From Tetragonia tetragonoides (Eukaryota; Streptophyta; Magnoliopsida; Caryophyllales; Aizoaceae): a DNA stretch of 64,000 bases. The position numbers and the translations under genes were made by a program. Every line of letters starts with the position of its first letter. The stretch's first letter is position 1. The stretch spans positions 20,839,501 to 20,903,500 of the forward strand of contig CM076144.1 of the NCBI GenBank assembly GCA_038025085.1, given 5' to 3'. Below, one piece after another: positions 35,832 through 48,144 of the stretch. Under the pieces are notes generated by a model. That model saw only the letters and a program-made list of their open reading frames with translations. It did not search any database and was not told the DNA's origin.

Positions 35832-38600
35832 ATGCCTCAAACTAGGTCTCGGGTAGGAAATATATCTGGTGATATGAGTGCCCAAAGAGAGGATAATTCT
35901 TCGAATGCAGCATCACAACCTCAAGGCTCTTCTTCTCATGAAGAAACTCCATGAGAAACGAAGTTTGATATATAAGAAATTTATGAGAAGTTTGTAGAAT
36001 GTATGAAAGAAACTCTGTTGGAGTATAATGACCAATATAGAGCCTTAGCACACGAAACTTCAAGGGTTTGTCACCAAATCATAGATAGTGTAGCTACAGA
36101 TTTGAAAGATAGTCTAGCTAGAGAAGGAAGTAAAATTATACTAGATATAAATGAGACCTTTAATTCTACATTTACAGCCTTGTCGAAAACCATGGCTAAC
36201 AACGTGACAGTTAATCTTGAGCCACATATTGAAAAGCATAACCAACTCATCGCAAAGGTCATACAGTTGGCTGGAGGAACATTAAAAGATAAAAAACCTA
36301 TAGGAGATAATGTCGAGTCACCTATAGGATATCCACGATCAGGTTTCCCTAGGGAGCCTCAACGAACATTTAGGAATTACGAAATAGGCCAACCATCCAA
36401 TCCCATTAATTTAACATCATCTCCAGGAGTCAATACGAATTTAGGTTTAAAGCCTACAGTAGATAGAAATAACATAGAGAAAGATAAAACCCATGGGATT
36501 CTTTTCGAATATCCCAGGACATTTAACATATCTTCACAACCTATGTACCTTGAAGCTAACCCACACGGGTATACGCCCGTAGGGCAGGGGAACCCCTATC
36601 AACCTTTCGAAGGGAATTATCAGGGGAGAAGACTAACTAATTTTTGTCAAAATTCACAATATAATAATCCAAGATATCGGACGAACGATATCAATAATCA
36701 TCCATATAGTGCACAACCCACCACATATCCTCATTCGATGCCAGGAATGATTGGAGAGGAACCTATTCAAACACAAATCGAACAAATTGTGGAAAGGTTA
36801 TATGGGCCAACCTTGAGAAAAGTACACAGACCTTTAACGAGTAAGCCTTATCCCGATTGGATATACACACCCATTTCCTCGAGGATTTAGAGTCCCTGAT
36901 TTTACTCTATTTTCAGGAGAAGATAATGTATCTGCTTTAGAACTTGTAGCTAGATTTTCATGTCAGTGTAGAGAAGCAGCGGATAACGAATATCTAAAAC
37001 TTCGAATGTTTCCTAGTTCTTTAACTGGAACTGCCTTTAATTGGTATGTAAGTCTAGCCCCAAATTCGATACATAGTTGGGAAGAAATGCAATTTCACTT
37101 CCAAAATCATTTTGCTAGGACCGACCTAGGCATTTCGATGAGTGATTAAGCTAGAATACGACAGCATACTGGAGAATCAGTAGAAGAATATCTATCTAGG
37201 TCCAAAAGGGATAGGATAAGATGTCATACAAAGTGACCCGAAAAAGAATTGGTACAATTAGCTAAAGAAAATATGGCTATAGAATATAGGATGAAATTTG
37301 ATGATCTTCCTTTTCACGACTTTAGAGAATTAGCAGAAAGCGCTATACAATACGAAAATATGCTAAGGGAAGAAAGTCAAAGAAAACACCACGGTTTTAA
37401 TGCAATCGAAATTGAAGCACTATGGGTGTTTAAGGATTCATTCGAAGTGGATTATACTGAATTTAAGAAAGGACCACCCTTTTCTTGTCCTAAACTCGAA
37501 AAGAAGGACATTTTGGTTGATATAGGGGGAAGACCTAAGAAATATTCATTTCACACAACGAAAGCCGATAAGATATTTGATGATTACTTGCTAATAAGAA
37601 AATTAGAAGGACTAGAAATACTAGAATACCTTCGAATTCAGAATTAGAGAAAAAGCCATATTGTAAATGGCATAATACTACGACACATAGAACTAATGAC
37701 TGTACATATTTTCGAAATATTATACAGAAAAAGATAGACGATAAGAAACTGTTTTTTCCCGAAGAAAATAAAACAGAAATTGAGAAAGACCATTTTCAAC
37801 AAACCTTAGAGATAAACATGATAGATATTGATACATCTATTATTTCATGTTTATAGATATCGAATTACACGAAGATGGCCAACATCATGTTTAACAGATA
37901 CATAAACCAGGGCATCTTAACCTTCCCAAAGGTCAAAGACGAAGGGCTGGAAGGTATGTGTAGATGGCACATGAATACACTACATACTGCTGACCAATGT
38001 CAGATATTCCGGAGGTTCGTTGCCAAGAAAATGGAACTCGGAAGAGTAGAGTTGACCATTGTCGAAAGGGTCACCTTAGGAATGGAATCAGCTGATGACA
38101 TCAAAGTGCATCAACAAGAAGTAAGACTTGTTAATAAGGAACAGGCAACCAATGCTAGGGAAAAAACATACAAGGAAGCCCTCGAGACAGAAGGGGTAGT
38201 AACTCCAAAAATTGATACCAACCTAAAAAGGCTACAGAAGGTGTTATGTCCGGATTGTTCTGATATCCTGCACTTCGAATTGGTGCGGTTATAGATTATA
38301 CCCAATGATCCAAATTGGGTACCTGCCTATCAACGAAGCTATGGAATGCCCAAACGTCCGCGAACGGATATTTGTCCTGTAGGAAGAGGGTATCGAGGAG
38401 GAAGAGGAGGCAGGTTGGGGGGCAGATATGCCCTAAAAAGGGGATTACCTCAACAAGGATTGAGGACTTCAGGGTATTTCGAAGATACCCGATCATCTAA
38501 CATGACTCAACTGGGGAACATCCCTTCGAAAGCCCAAGAACGAAGACAAGTGACTGAGAAGTTAAGTCATGCAAGAGCTCAGGTTGCAATGAAAATGTAA
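35832..38600 (+). pseudogene. B gag, broken
   Basis: The first ATG after the primer site (35832) opens MPQTRSRVGN. TGA at 35952 and TAA at 35973 interrupt it, and the frame then runs open from 36003 to 36890. A frameshift leads into the gag domain (GEDNVSALELVARF near 36920, FNWYVSL near 37040), with stops near 37147 and 37236. Two zinc-finger-like units follow: CKWHNTTTHRTNDC near 37662 and CRWHMNTLHTADQC near 37960. They look like a tandem duplication of one unit. A Gly/Arg-rich part (RGYRGGRGGRLGG, 38380-38420) may bind RNA. Confidence 0.75.
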
Positions 38601-38642
38601 CAGGAGGCACTCATCAACCAACTGAAGATTGATGAGGACGCA

Positions 38643-39710
38643 ATGTCGAAAGGAACATTGCAAATCCAGGTAGAACAAATCGAATGTTCAACCAGGGAAA
38701 ATGAAGGGGTAGACATTGACACTCTTAGCGATCAGATGAGAGACGTGAAAGTCCACCCTAGCAAATTCGAAAGGAGAGACAGAGAGGAAGATGAATATAC
38801 CTCGGATGACGGAATCAAAATTTACGTAAATGATGAGGAGTTTGCACGAACGCAAGCTATACAAAGGACTTTGAATTTCGAAGACAAAGCCAAAGTTAGC
38901 ATGGTAGAAGCCATGCATCCAGAGATCCAGCTAGAAGAGCGAAGCAAGGATCAGCCACGATGGCACGAGATCGTGGAGGAAGATGAGGCCTACGAATTTG
39001 TGGCCCAACCAGGTACGTCCTCTCCATCTTCCTTAGAACTAGAACGGAATTTGATTTCTACTTTAGACGATTCACCATATGAATTTATTGAGGATACACT
39101 CCTAGATTTAAGGTGTTATGAGGACTTAAATATTTCAGATATCGAAGAAACTGAGGCCTATACCTGTGAACATGACATAGACCCAGTTTTTAAGGATTTA
39201 TTGGATAGAAAAGCCATAAACAATAGCCATATTAAACCACTATATATCAAAGCAGAAATTGATAATGTAGGGATAAATAGGGTTTTAATTGATAATGGAG
39301 CAGCTATGAATGTATTGCCATTATCTACCCTACCATTTTTAGGAAAATCCACGAAGGATTTAATAATTACAAACGTAGCAATATATGGCTTCTCTGGACA
39401 AGCCACTAAATCGAATGGACTGCTGCCAGTCAAAATTAAAGTAGGAAATACAATCTCCTATACTACCTTCTTTGTAGTTGATACTAGTTCTAGTTATCAA
39501 GTATTTCTAGGAAGACATTGGATCCATAGCAATTACTACATACCATCTACTTTGCACCAAATACTAATAATTTGGAATGGCGAAAAGTTTGAAACTGTGA
39601 AAGCAGAAGAAAAGCGTCATCTAACCACTGCTAATTTTGTGGAAGCCAGGTTCTACACGGGAGAGAGTGCACCAATTCGAATAGAGTTTCTCGAAGAACA
39701 ACGACGGTAG
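38643..39710 (+). pseudogene. B protease and flanking polyprotein
   Basis: An open stretch of 355 codons holds an acidic spacer and then a retropepsin-like domain with active site IDNGAAMNVLPL near 39290 and the second block VFLGRHWIH near 39510. DNG is the Tat form of the protease motif. The frame ends at 39710. The expected next part, the first 150 or so residues of RT, is missing. Confidence 0.8.
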
Positions 39711-39719
39711 GGAGCCAGT

Positions 39720-40648
39720 CGAAGGCCAGAAGAAGACACAGGCCAGAGGAAGATAGGCATCCAACCGCGTTCAGAGGCCCAGGCTCCTTAGGAACATTCG
39801 AATGGATAGTGATGTCTTTTGGTCTTAAGAATGCAAGGGTAACATATCAAAGAACCATGAGCTACCTAATCCACGATATAATAGGAAAATTTATGGAAGT
39901 ATATATACATGATGTGGTGATAAAATCACAATCACATAAAGATCATCTAGATCATTTAGAAAATTCATTCAAAAGAATGCAAAAACACAAGTTAAAAATG
40001 AACCCACTCAAATGTGTTTTTGGAGTTCAGGCGGGTAACTTTTTGGGATTTCTTATCCACCAACGAGGGCTTGAAATTGATAAGAATAAAGCAAAAGCAA
40101 TTTTAGAAGCAAAACCCCCTACGAACAAAAAGGAGCTCCAAAGATTCCAAGGACAGTTCAAATTCATTCGAAGATTTATATCTAACCTAGCAGATAAAAC
40201 CAAGAATTTCTCATCACTTTTAAAGGCTAAGGAAGGAGAAGAATTCCAATGGAAACCAATACACCAGGAAACCTTCGATAAGATAAAGCGATACTTATCA
40301 GAACCACCAGTATTGATTCCCCCACGAATGGGAAAACCATTACGATTGTATCTTTCAACAGAAGATACCTCAATGGGATGTTTATTGGTACAAGAAAACG
40401 ATAATGGAAAAGAGCAAGTAGTATTTTACTTGTCGAAGACGTTGGTAGATACAGAAACTAGATATATACCTATCGAAAAGTTGTGTTATAGCTTATATTT
40501 TTCCTCGCTAAAATTAAGACATTATTTTATGTCTTTTACGGTCGAAGTGGTATCCCCAACAGACATATTGAAATGTATGTTGTCACAACCATTACTAAAG
40601 GGAAGACTAAACAAGTGGAGCCTTCACCTTCTTCAATTCGATATATGA
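39720..40648 (+). pseudogene. B reverse transcriptase (5' part deleted) and first RNase H
   Basis: Sequence resumes inside RT at GSLGTFEWIVMSFGLKNA (39780-39840). The catalytic YxDD box reads YIHD (39902-39913): the first Asp is His. The thumb and connection follow (LGFLIHQRGLEID near 40050), then a degenerate gypsy-type RNase H (PPVLIPP to RHYFMSF, near 40310-40540). The fingers and first palm block, with the other catalytic Asp, are deleted. It cannot copy RNA. Stop at 40646. Confidence 0.85.
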
Positions 40649-41165
40649 TATATACCACAAAAGGCGATAAAAGGACAAGCTTTGGCTGACTTCTTAGCAG
40701 ATCACCCATCAATCGAAATCATTTCAGAAAACCAATTCGAAGAGGACTATATCGATTTAGTCCCATAGAAGTTATATTTTGATGGTTCTTCTACTAAAAG
40801 AGGAGCAGGAGCTGGGATCTATTTAATATCACCAACGGGGGTCCCCACGAAAATTGCAATACAATTAGATGGACCATGTACAAATAACAGGGCAGAATAT
40901 GAAGCCTTAATTTTAGGGCTAGAAAATCTTCTCGAATTAGGGGCTAAGAATGTGATTATAAAAGGAGATTCCCAGTTGATAATAAATCAAACAAAAGGAA
41001 TCTTCAAATGCTTTAGCTCAACAGCAATTCTAGGAAATGCTAGAATTAAGAAGCTATTGGAATACTCTTATGAAGGAAGAATATACTATATCCCTCAAAT
41101 CGAAAACAAAATAGCTAATGAGCTAGCTCAATTAGCATCAAAATATAAAATTCCTTGGAGTTATT
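40649..41165 (+). pseudogene. B second RNase H (archaeal-type)
   Basis: After a tether (ALADFLADHP near 40680) and TAG at 40768, a second RNase H is readable: FDGSSTKRGAGAG (first Asp), NNRAEYEAL (Glu), IKGDSQL (second Asp), ANELAQLAS (Asn where Asp is usual). A second RNase H of this kind behind the gypsy-type one is diagnostic of the Tat lineage. The Asp-to-Asn change probably inactivates it. Confidence 0.85.
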
Positions 41166-42475
41166 TTCATGAAAATATTACAATCAAAGCTAAGGAACTT
41201 ATTCCATTCGAAGAGAGAGTAACAATGGAGATTAATGAAGTTGATATTATGACTAAAGAAGGTGATTGGAGGGAGGAGATAATTGAATATCTCCAAGAAC
41301 CATCAAAAAAGAAATACTCCAATAAGTTAAAACTCATAGCACATCGATATGTATATGATGGGGAACAACTATTTCGAAAAGATGTTAGTGGTCTATTGCT
41401 AAAATGTTTAGACTTAGACGTTGCTTTGCTAGTCATGGGAGAAATACATGAAGGCATATATGGAGCCCATCAAATAGGGCAGAAAATGAGAAGATTGGTA
41501 CATCAGTATGGATATTACTGGCTTACAGTTACTCAAAACTGTATACAATATGCAAAAGGATGTAGACCTTGCCAACAACATGGTGGTATTCAACGAGTTC
41601 CAGCAGCCAAACTCCATAGTATAATTAAATATTGGCCATTTCGAGGATGAACATTGGATATCATTGGGGAACTCAGGCCTACTTCATCTAAACACCATAA
41701 ATATGTCTTAGTAGCTACTAATTATTTTACAAAATGGGTCGAAGCAAAGCCCTTCGAAAGCATAACATCAAGTGATATAGTGGATTTTATTAACAAAAAT
41801 ATATTTACTAGATTTTGAATCTCTGAAACTATTACAGTGGATCAGGCTAAATTGTTTAACAGTGATGAAATAAAATATTTTCTAGGAAGATTATCTGTTA
41901 AACTAACAAACTCCACTCCTTATTATGCCTAAGCAAATGGACAAGCCGAATCAACTAATAAAATCATAAAAAGAGGAATTGCTAAAATGATAAAAGACAA
42001 TCCTAGCAAATGGCATTATTTGCTGTTAGAAACTCTATGGGCTTATCGAACTAGTCCTAGAGAGAGCATACACGTAACCCCATTTCAACTAGTATTTGGA
42101 CACGTGGCGGTTATACCTGTCGAAATGAGTATTAAGTCTGAAAGAATACTTAAACAAATTAATCTATCTTTGCAAGAGTACGAAGAGGCTATGAGTATTG
42201 AACAATTGGATCAAGAAATCCTACAAATCAAAACATTGCAAAATATTCACAAGTTAAAGAAACAAACTGAAAAGTATTACAATCGAAAAGTAAAAAAGAG
42301 ACATTTTTTCAAGGACGAATTGGTATGGAAAACAATACTCCCTCAAGGACAAAAAGATAAGTTCTATGGGAAATGGTATCCAAATTGGGAAGGACCATTC
42401 ATTATCGAAAGTGTTGAACCAGGAAATGCATATAAATTGCGATACACGAATGGCAAACAATTTGGCGAGCAATAA
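41166..42475 (+). pseudogene. B integrase, broken
   Basis: The zinc finger has HEGIYGAHQ and CRPCQQ (41440-41575). The core has Asp in LDIIGEL near 41655, Asp in TVDQAKLFNS (41836-41865) and Glu in ANGQAEST near 41950. The C-terminal part ends with KWYPNWEGPFII and YKLRYTNG. Stops lie at 41648, near 41818 and near 41930. It would insert the cDNA into the host genome. Confidence 0.85.
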
Positions 42476-42662
42476 ACGACAAATATCTAAAGAAGTATTT
42501 CCCTTCGACTTGGGATATATATAAAGATAACATTTACAATAGATTTTCACAACTCTGGGAAGAGATAAATGGAGAATAAACCAAAATTAGAAGAAGGTTT
42601 TAATCTCTTCGAAAACAAATACCAATGTTTAAATACCGAAGTTAAACAGAGGAACAAAGGAA

Positions 42663-45600
42663 TTACCTAATAACAGCAAGCAGTACTGAAATAGAGGCTT
42701 TCAAATCCTGATAACCGGACAACTGAGCAATTCGAATGTCCCGAGAAGCAGTCAGCTCAGAAATATGGGACTGCATATCCTGTTTCTTCTTTTCATGAGA
42801 AGCCATTAGATCGACAACTTCTATCCTACGAGGAGATAAAGAGTTGATCTTATCCTCGATAGCAATAAGCTCTATCTGAGTCGCATCACAAAGCTGTCGT
42901 TTTTGCTGGAGGGATGACCTACCAGGTGTAAGGTCAGCCAAAAGATCAGCAAGACGAGCCCAGCTATCCAAGTCAGCTTCAGGAATCCCTTCAGAACGGG
43001 CATTTGGCAAGTCTTGCACAGCTGAGACCAGAGAGCTATTATCTCGAAGCACTAAATCTTGAAGATCCGTAGGAAAGTGCTGTTGACTGGATCTGACGAA
43101 ATCCTCCAAGGCCAACGCAGCGGACACATCTGACCAATTTGTCTCGAGAGCGTTCAACATACGAAGTTCCTCTTGCTTGATAGCATCAGAAGCTCCAAGA
43201 TTGGGAGTTAATAGATCATCAAGCAAGGACATCAAAGAACTTGCAGAAAGAATTCGAAATAAGAAAATTGAATCTTCAGAAAAACCATGGCTATTAAAAT
43301 ACCAAAATCCTACTCGAAGAAGCAATTGTCATAGTCCGAGAAGCGCGGACAGAGGACAATGAGGATTATAGGTCAGATCGATCGGGAAAAAGAATAGCAA
43401 GATCCGAAAACACGACAACCTGATCCTCAACCCTAGGAGAAGGAATGGGATCCATATCCTACCCTGATTATGAAAAGGCAAAAAATGTTAAGGGGATATG
43501 AAAGAAAAGAACTAATGACATAACTCTTATATAGACGAAATAATAGACCAAATTTACCAGATGGTGGATCAGGAGAAAACGAAGAGATAATAGACGAGTC
43601 TTTATTTGCATTAATATCTGGCATAACAAGTGCTTGAGAAGGCAAAGAGACAGGATCTAAGGGAACTCCAAGATTCGAAGAAGACCCGATCCCTACGCGA
43701 AATAACCACGTACAAAAATAAGTAAAACTACAGAAGTATTTACGTTCAGAAAAAAAAAAAGGGAGATGAACAAAAAACCTGTACCCGAGCTAGATGCCTG
43801 ATTAAAAGGCTCAGTTCAAAAGGTCGTTCCTTCTGTATGTGGCAAAGGAGATGTGACCTACACACACGAAAGCTTGTGTCAAAATTATCGAAAGGAAGTA
43901 AGTTAATATCAAAAAGAACTTTTTAGAGAAAGTACCGATGAAATAGGAATAAATGCCTCAATGGCATTTAGAGTTTGCAAAAAGGGACCAGCATCCTTGG
44001 GAAACAGCTTATGAAGGACCTTCTCAAGAAGAGAATACAAAGTAGTACCACCAAAGGAAGAATTGAAGAACTGAGTCCACCAAAGCGAATACTCTGGTTC
44101 ACAGGAACAAGTTCTAAACCAAGGAGGAATATCTACAGCCTCCAGACGATTTCGGAGGAGAACATGACTCCGAAGGATCATCTCTGAAGATTGATTTTCC
44201 AAACCCATATCGATCGAGGCTTGCCTTTTCCTCGTATGCCAAGGACGATTCAAAGTCTCAATTAAAGGGGCAGCGAAGGCTTGGCAAATGCCAAATTGAT
44301 GAGTAACCAATTGAGGATTATAAACCTCGGTACTCAACCAAGGAATCTCAAAATACAGAAGATCCCTACAAGCAAGAACCGACCTCCAATAAGGTTGAAG
44401 AGAAGGAGTCATGAAAAAAGGATTAATCTCTCAAAGCCACCAAGGAAGCACCATTCAGGTATCCTCCACACTGAAGCCAGGGATCCCTAAGCAATGGTGA
44501 GGATGCCAGTTAAAATGACCTCAAAAAGTACTAAACGAAGGTCTTCAACACGAGAAGGCTGAAGTAAATTGAAACATGCTTCTGCCACAGAAGACCACTC
44601 AGCAAAACGTGAAAGATTACAGGCATGGAAATTCTCCTCACGAGCGGCTAGCTCTTTCTGATAAGAAAGATTATATGCCTCAATAGGGGATATGTTCATT
44701 CGAGAGGGGTAATATAAGAAACCCCAGGCCGTGAGAAGCCAGAAAGGGAAAGAATGTTGAGCCTGAGGACCCTCAGGAATAAAATCCCGGGTTAAATTCG
44801 ACATACCCCGAAAAAACTGAGAAAGAAGGAAAGGAGCTAGTGGGATTGAACCCTCCATCAAGGCCACGTTAGCTGCCAAATAAAGGAAAGAATTTCCGAT
44901 CGAAGAGCTGTAGTTGATAAATAATCGATGAAACACATAATTCAGAAACAAGACCACCTCAGTAGTCGACACAGGAATAGAAGGGGGGAGATACGAAAAG
45001 TGAGTTAACAATTTCGAATACGAAACTGTACGAGTAGATGAGGATGTGGAAAAAGTCTTCAACAAAGCATCAGCAGGCTTGAAATATTATCATTAATGAT
45101 AGATGAATTACAAAAAGAATAACCTGGTACTTAGAGAAACTCATCTGGACAAAGGTCAGTCAAATAGGCAATATCTTCGAGAGTCACAGTTTGAATCCCC
45201 TCTCCAATAACAAAGAAATTAATAGCAGGATGCCAAGCGAGCCAAAGAGCAGTAGAGATATTGCCATCATAAGGAATCTTTGCGAAGAGAGACAAATGAA
45301 TAAAATCTAAAATTTATTCGAATGCCAACGAGAGTGAAAGGCCTGGAGACGATTAAACCAGTGCCTAGGACGTTCATTAAGAAAGTTCATCCAACCATGA
45401 AAGGGTCTATCTCGTGTGGGAAAATTAGAATGAAAAGTACGGGAAGAGAGAATTAAGGGTAAGCTACGCCCACGAAAAACAAAAGAGAAAATCGATAGAA
45501 AATAGCTTTGTGAAATACCTCGAATGGAAGAAGGATTAAAACAAGGACCTAAGGAAAAAGACCTTAAAACTTGACCTCGGAAGGGTTCCTCATCAGAAGC

Positions 45601-45747
45601 ATTATAAGATGAAGAACGAAATACGAGACAATCAGGCCAATATGATTTAGAGTGAATTTCAATCAACTTGAAAAGATCTTGGGCATCAAGGGCTATATTT
45701 AGGGATTCGAAGTTGACTAAATCTAAGAAGAGAGGATGGGCAGTCAT
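42663..45747 (-). pseudogene. B antisense plant-mobile-domain gene
   Basis: Opposite to the element's transcript, a gene can be followed from ATG 45747 (MTAHPLFLDL). It includes a PMD-type block (GEGIQTVTLEDIAYLTDL near 45160-45200), long open pieces 45065-44487 and 44412-43909, and a C-terminal coiled-coil-like part 43325-42663. Between 45131 and 45076 lies a likely intron ending TTTCAAG; an in-frame TAA sits at 45131-45133. Further gaps (44486-44413, 43908-43646, 43432-43326) may be introns or breaks. PMD proteins occur in host silencing factors and in transposons. This copy is probably dead. Confidence 0.65.
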
Positions 45748-45851
45748 CTTTTTGAAAATTCAACGAAGAAATTAGGCGAAAAGAAAAATCAAAAGTTGAG
45801 GGTTTGAAATGAAGAGAGAGAAAGTAATAAGAAGCGAGGGATTGAAAGGAA

Positions 45852-45853
<2 letters not shown>

Positions 45854-45929
<76 letters not shown>
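45854..45929. repeat. (TA)n microsatellite upstream of the B antisense gene
   Basis: About 75 bp of TA lie roughly 110 bp upstream of the antisense ATG at 45747, where a TATA box would stand. Expansion of a promoter TATA is possible but unproven. Confidence 0.9.
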
Positions 45930-45932
<3 letters not shown>

Positions 45933-46078
45933 GTTGTAGTCATCATTAACTGAAAAGCACGACTACCCATGACCAATGAAAAGACACATGCAGAAGCAAC
46001 TGTACCATCAAAACGCGGGAAACAAAGCGTCACTAGTACAATAATACAAAATAAACTCGAAGCGTTTATGTGTGTATT

Positions 46079-46088
46079 AGGGGGGCAG
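46079..46088 (+). other. B polypurine tract
   Basis: AGGGGGGCAG directly precedes the 3' LTR start at 46090. This is where plus-strand DNA synthesis would be primed. Confidence 0.7.
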
Positions 46089-46089
46089 T

Positions 46090-46216
46090 TGTTACACACG
46101 AAATAAAATGGACTTATAATACAGTTGATAAATTTGTTAAGAGAAATCAAAGTCAAAACAAATTAGAAAACTTTTGAGAAGTCTTTGTAAAATAGAACAC
46201 TTCATAAATATATTAT
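46090..46216 (+). repeat. B 3' LTR, first part
   Basis: It starts TGTTACACACG and matches the 5' LTR until the microsatellite position, where foreign sequence (GTGCGAACTGGTGCGAAC) begins. The rest of the LTR is at 63799. Confidence 0.8.
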
Positions 46217-48144
46217 GTGCGAACTGGTGCGAACTAAATCCTGACCGTCCATCTGTTTAATTACGTTATGCACCGTAATTATAAATAAATAAAAAAACAA
46301 TCGCTCGAGTACCACTATCGCACGCTCTCTCTTTCTCTCCCCCTCCCCTCCTCTCCTCTCCTCTCTCTATCTCTCTGTCTCATCTCTCTCTCTCTTTTCC
46401 CCATTCAAGACGACTCCATTAACGCTCAGAGGAAGCCTCCTTTGTCGTTCAGTTAAACTCTCCATTTACCCTAATTTGTGCTTCACTTTGTACCGTTCTT
46501 CAAAAGGTAAACTCTCTCTCTGATTGATATCAACTCCAATTTTTATTGATCTGATTTAGGGTTTTCTTTGGTTTAATTTCAGAGATAACGAATTGATTCT
46601 AGACTTACTAATTTGATTTATAATAGATATGTTTCAATAGTTGGCTTAATTTCAATGAGGGAAGAATGTGGCTTTTTTGGTTATGGAATATGTTTGCAGG
46701 GATTCTGTTGTATGTAATGTTGGTTTGTTCTTAGGTCATGTCTTGGTATATCTCTCTAATCTCCAGCAAGACCGATAGTAAACTTGTTTTGTTGATTGTG
46801 CAAACGCCATAATGTTAGAAGTTGCTACAGTGGAGTTAGGTCATGGTTTGTGTTTTAATTCACAAAACTTCTTATTGGAATTGGGTTTGATGTCTGCATA
46901 TGCCTATACATCAAAGGAAATGTTTGATTGACTTCACACATTTGGATGTTATGTTTAATTTGGATTTCATCTCTGCAAGTTGAATTTCTAATTTCTAATA
47001 GAGCTGACATTTTTTGAGGATTGGGTTAACTTTTATTCATAATTGGGTTAACTTTTATGTGTAATAGGGTTAACTTCTTTTAGAACAAGACTGACTTTGT
47101 TTCTGAAGAGGGCTAATATATATTTTGGGGTGAATGCGATGGACCGTAAGAGCTCATTTTTCTAGATCCTTCTTGAGAACATTTAGAAACAGACCCGTTA
47201 CCGTCATATTTATGAGTAGTTAACATAGGAATAGATTTCTTAAACTGGATGCTGTAGCTAGCACTGGACTAGGATTTGCGCAATGAACCAGGATTGAACT
47301 TAAATGTGTCATAAGCTAATTTCTGGAAATAATTGCTAAAGAACATCCTAAGGTGGCGTTTACTTGTAAGCAATGATGATTACAATGTAATCCATCATTT
47401 TATAGAGTAAATGTGAATAGAAAGGGAAGGAGGAGGAAGAAAAAATATGAGATTTGGGAGTTCGATTGCATCATCCAATGTAATCATCTTTACGTGTACT
47501 AAAGTAGAACAATTGTGATTACAATGGATGTTGTAATCAAATTCACTCTTTCCATGTTTCTCCTCCCCCTCCTTTCTTTTCTAATCCATATTTACCCTAT
47601 AAAATGGTCATCACATTGTAATCACCATTACATTCAAGTAAACGAGCCCTAAATATTTTTACATGATTGGTTCTATGACAACTTTAGTTGAGAATCTGCT
47701 TTCGTTGTTTTTATTTATGCATATATTTGTTTTTTTGCTTTATTGTTTTGCTTTTTTTGGACTTTGATATGTTACATTAGACTGACAAAGGTACTCAAAC
47801 TGTTTTGGATCTGGGAAATTGTGAGAACTAATTTGAGTTTGGAGAAAATGTTGAATTGAGCTTTAATTTGTAAGGAAATTTGGAATTTATGTTCCTGATT
47901 TTGAGCTTGTTATTTTTTTGCTAACTTTCTAGTTTTTCTAGGAAAGATGAGGGGTGACAGAGTATTTGAGTTGAGCTACTAAGGCAGAATTTTGTTTGAA
48001 ACAACGTGGTTTTAGGGAAATGGGATTAGAAGGAGAGAGAAAATGGAGGGGAGGATGAAGAAGTATAGTTAGGTGAGTCCAGAGAGAGCGAAAGTGTGGA
48101 TGGAGAGGTCACCGAACTACGGGCAAAATTTAAAAGTGGTGGTT
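46217..48144. other. Left arm of the candidate DNA transposon
   Basis: It holds a CT-rich stretch (46320-46410), a UTR-like segment with donor-like GTAAAC near 46505, three GGGTTAACTTTTAT-like units at 47020-47080, and a Harbinger-type MITE. I see no ORF with protein character. Confidence 0.5.
47352..47649. mobile_element. PIF/Harbinger (Tourist-like) MITE
   Basis: The 298-bp element has long imperfect inverted ends: CGTTTACTTG, GATTACAATGT and ATTTTATAG in the first 60 bases return in reverse complement at the other end. TAA flanks both sides (47349-47351 and 47650-47652), the 3-bp target duplication of PIF/Harbinger. It has no coding capacity. Confidence 0.85.

Noticed and set aside
46217..48144. 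A host gene with first exon and intron
   Set aside because: The region looks like a 5' UTR with a donor site, but no coding exon follows, and the opposite arm at 61653-63798 shares motifs in inverted orientation.
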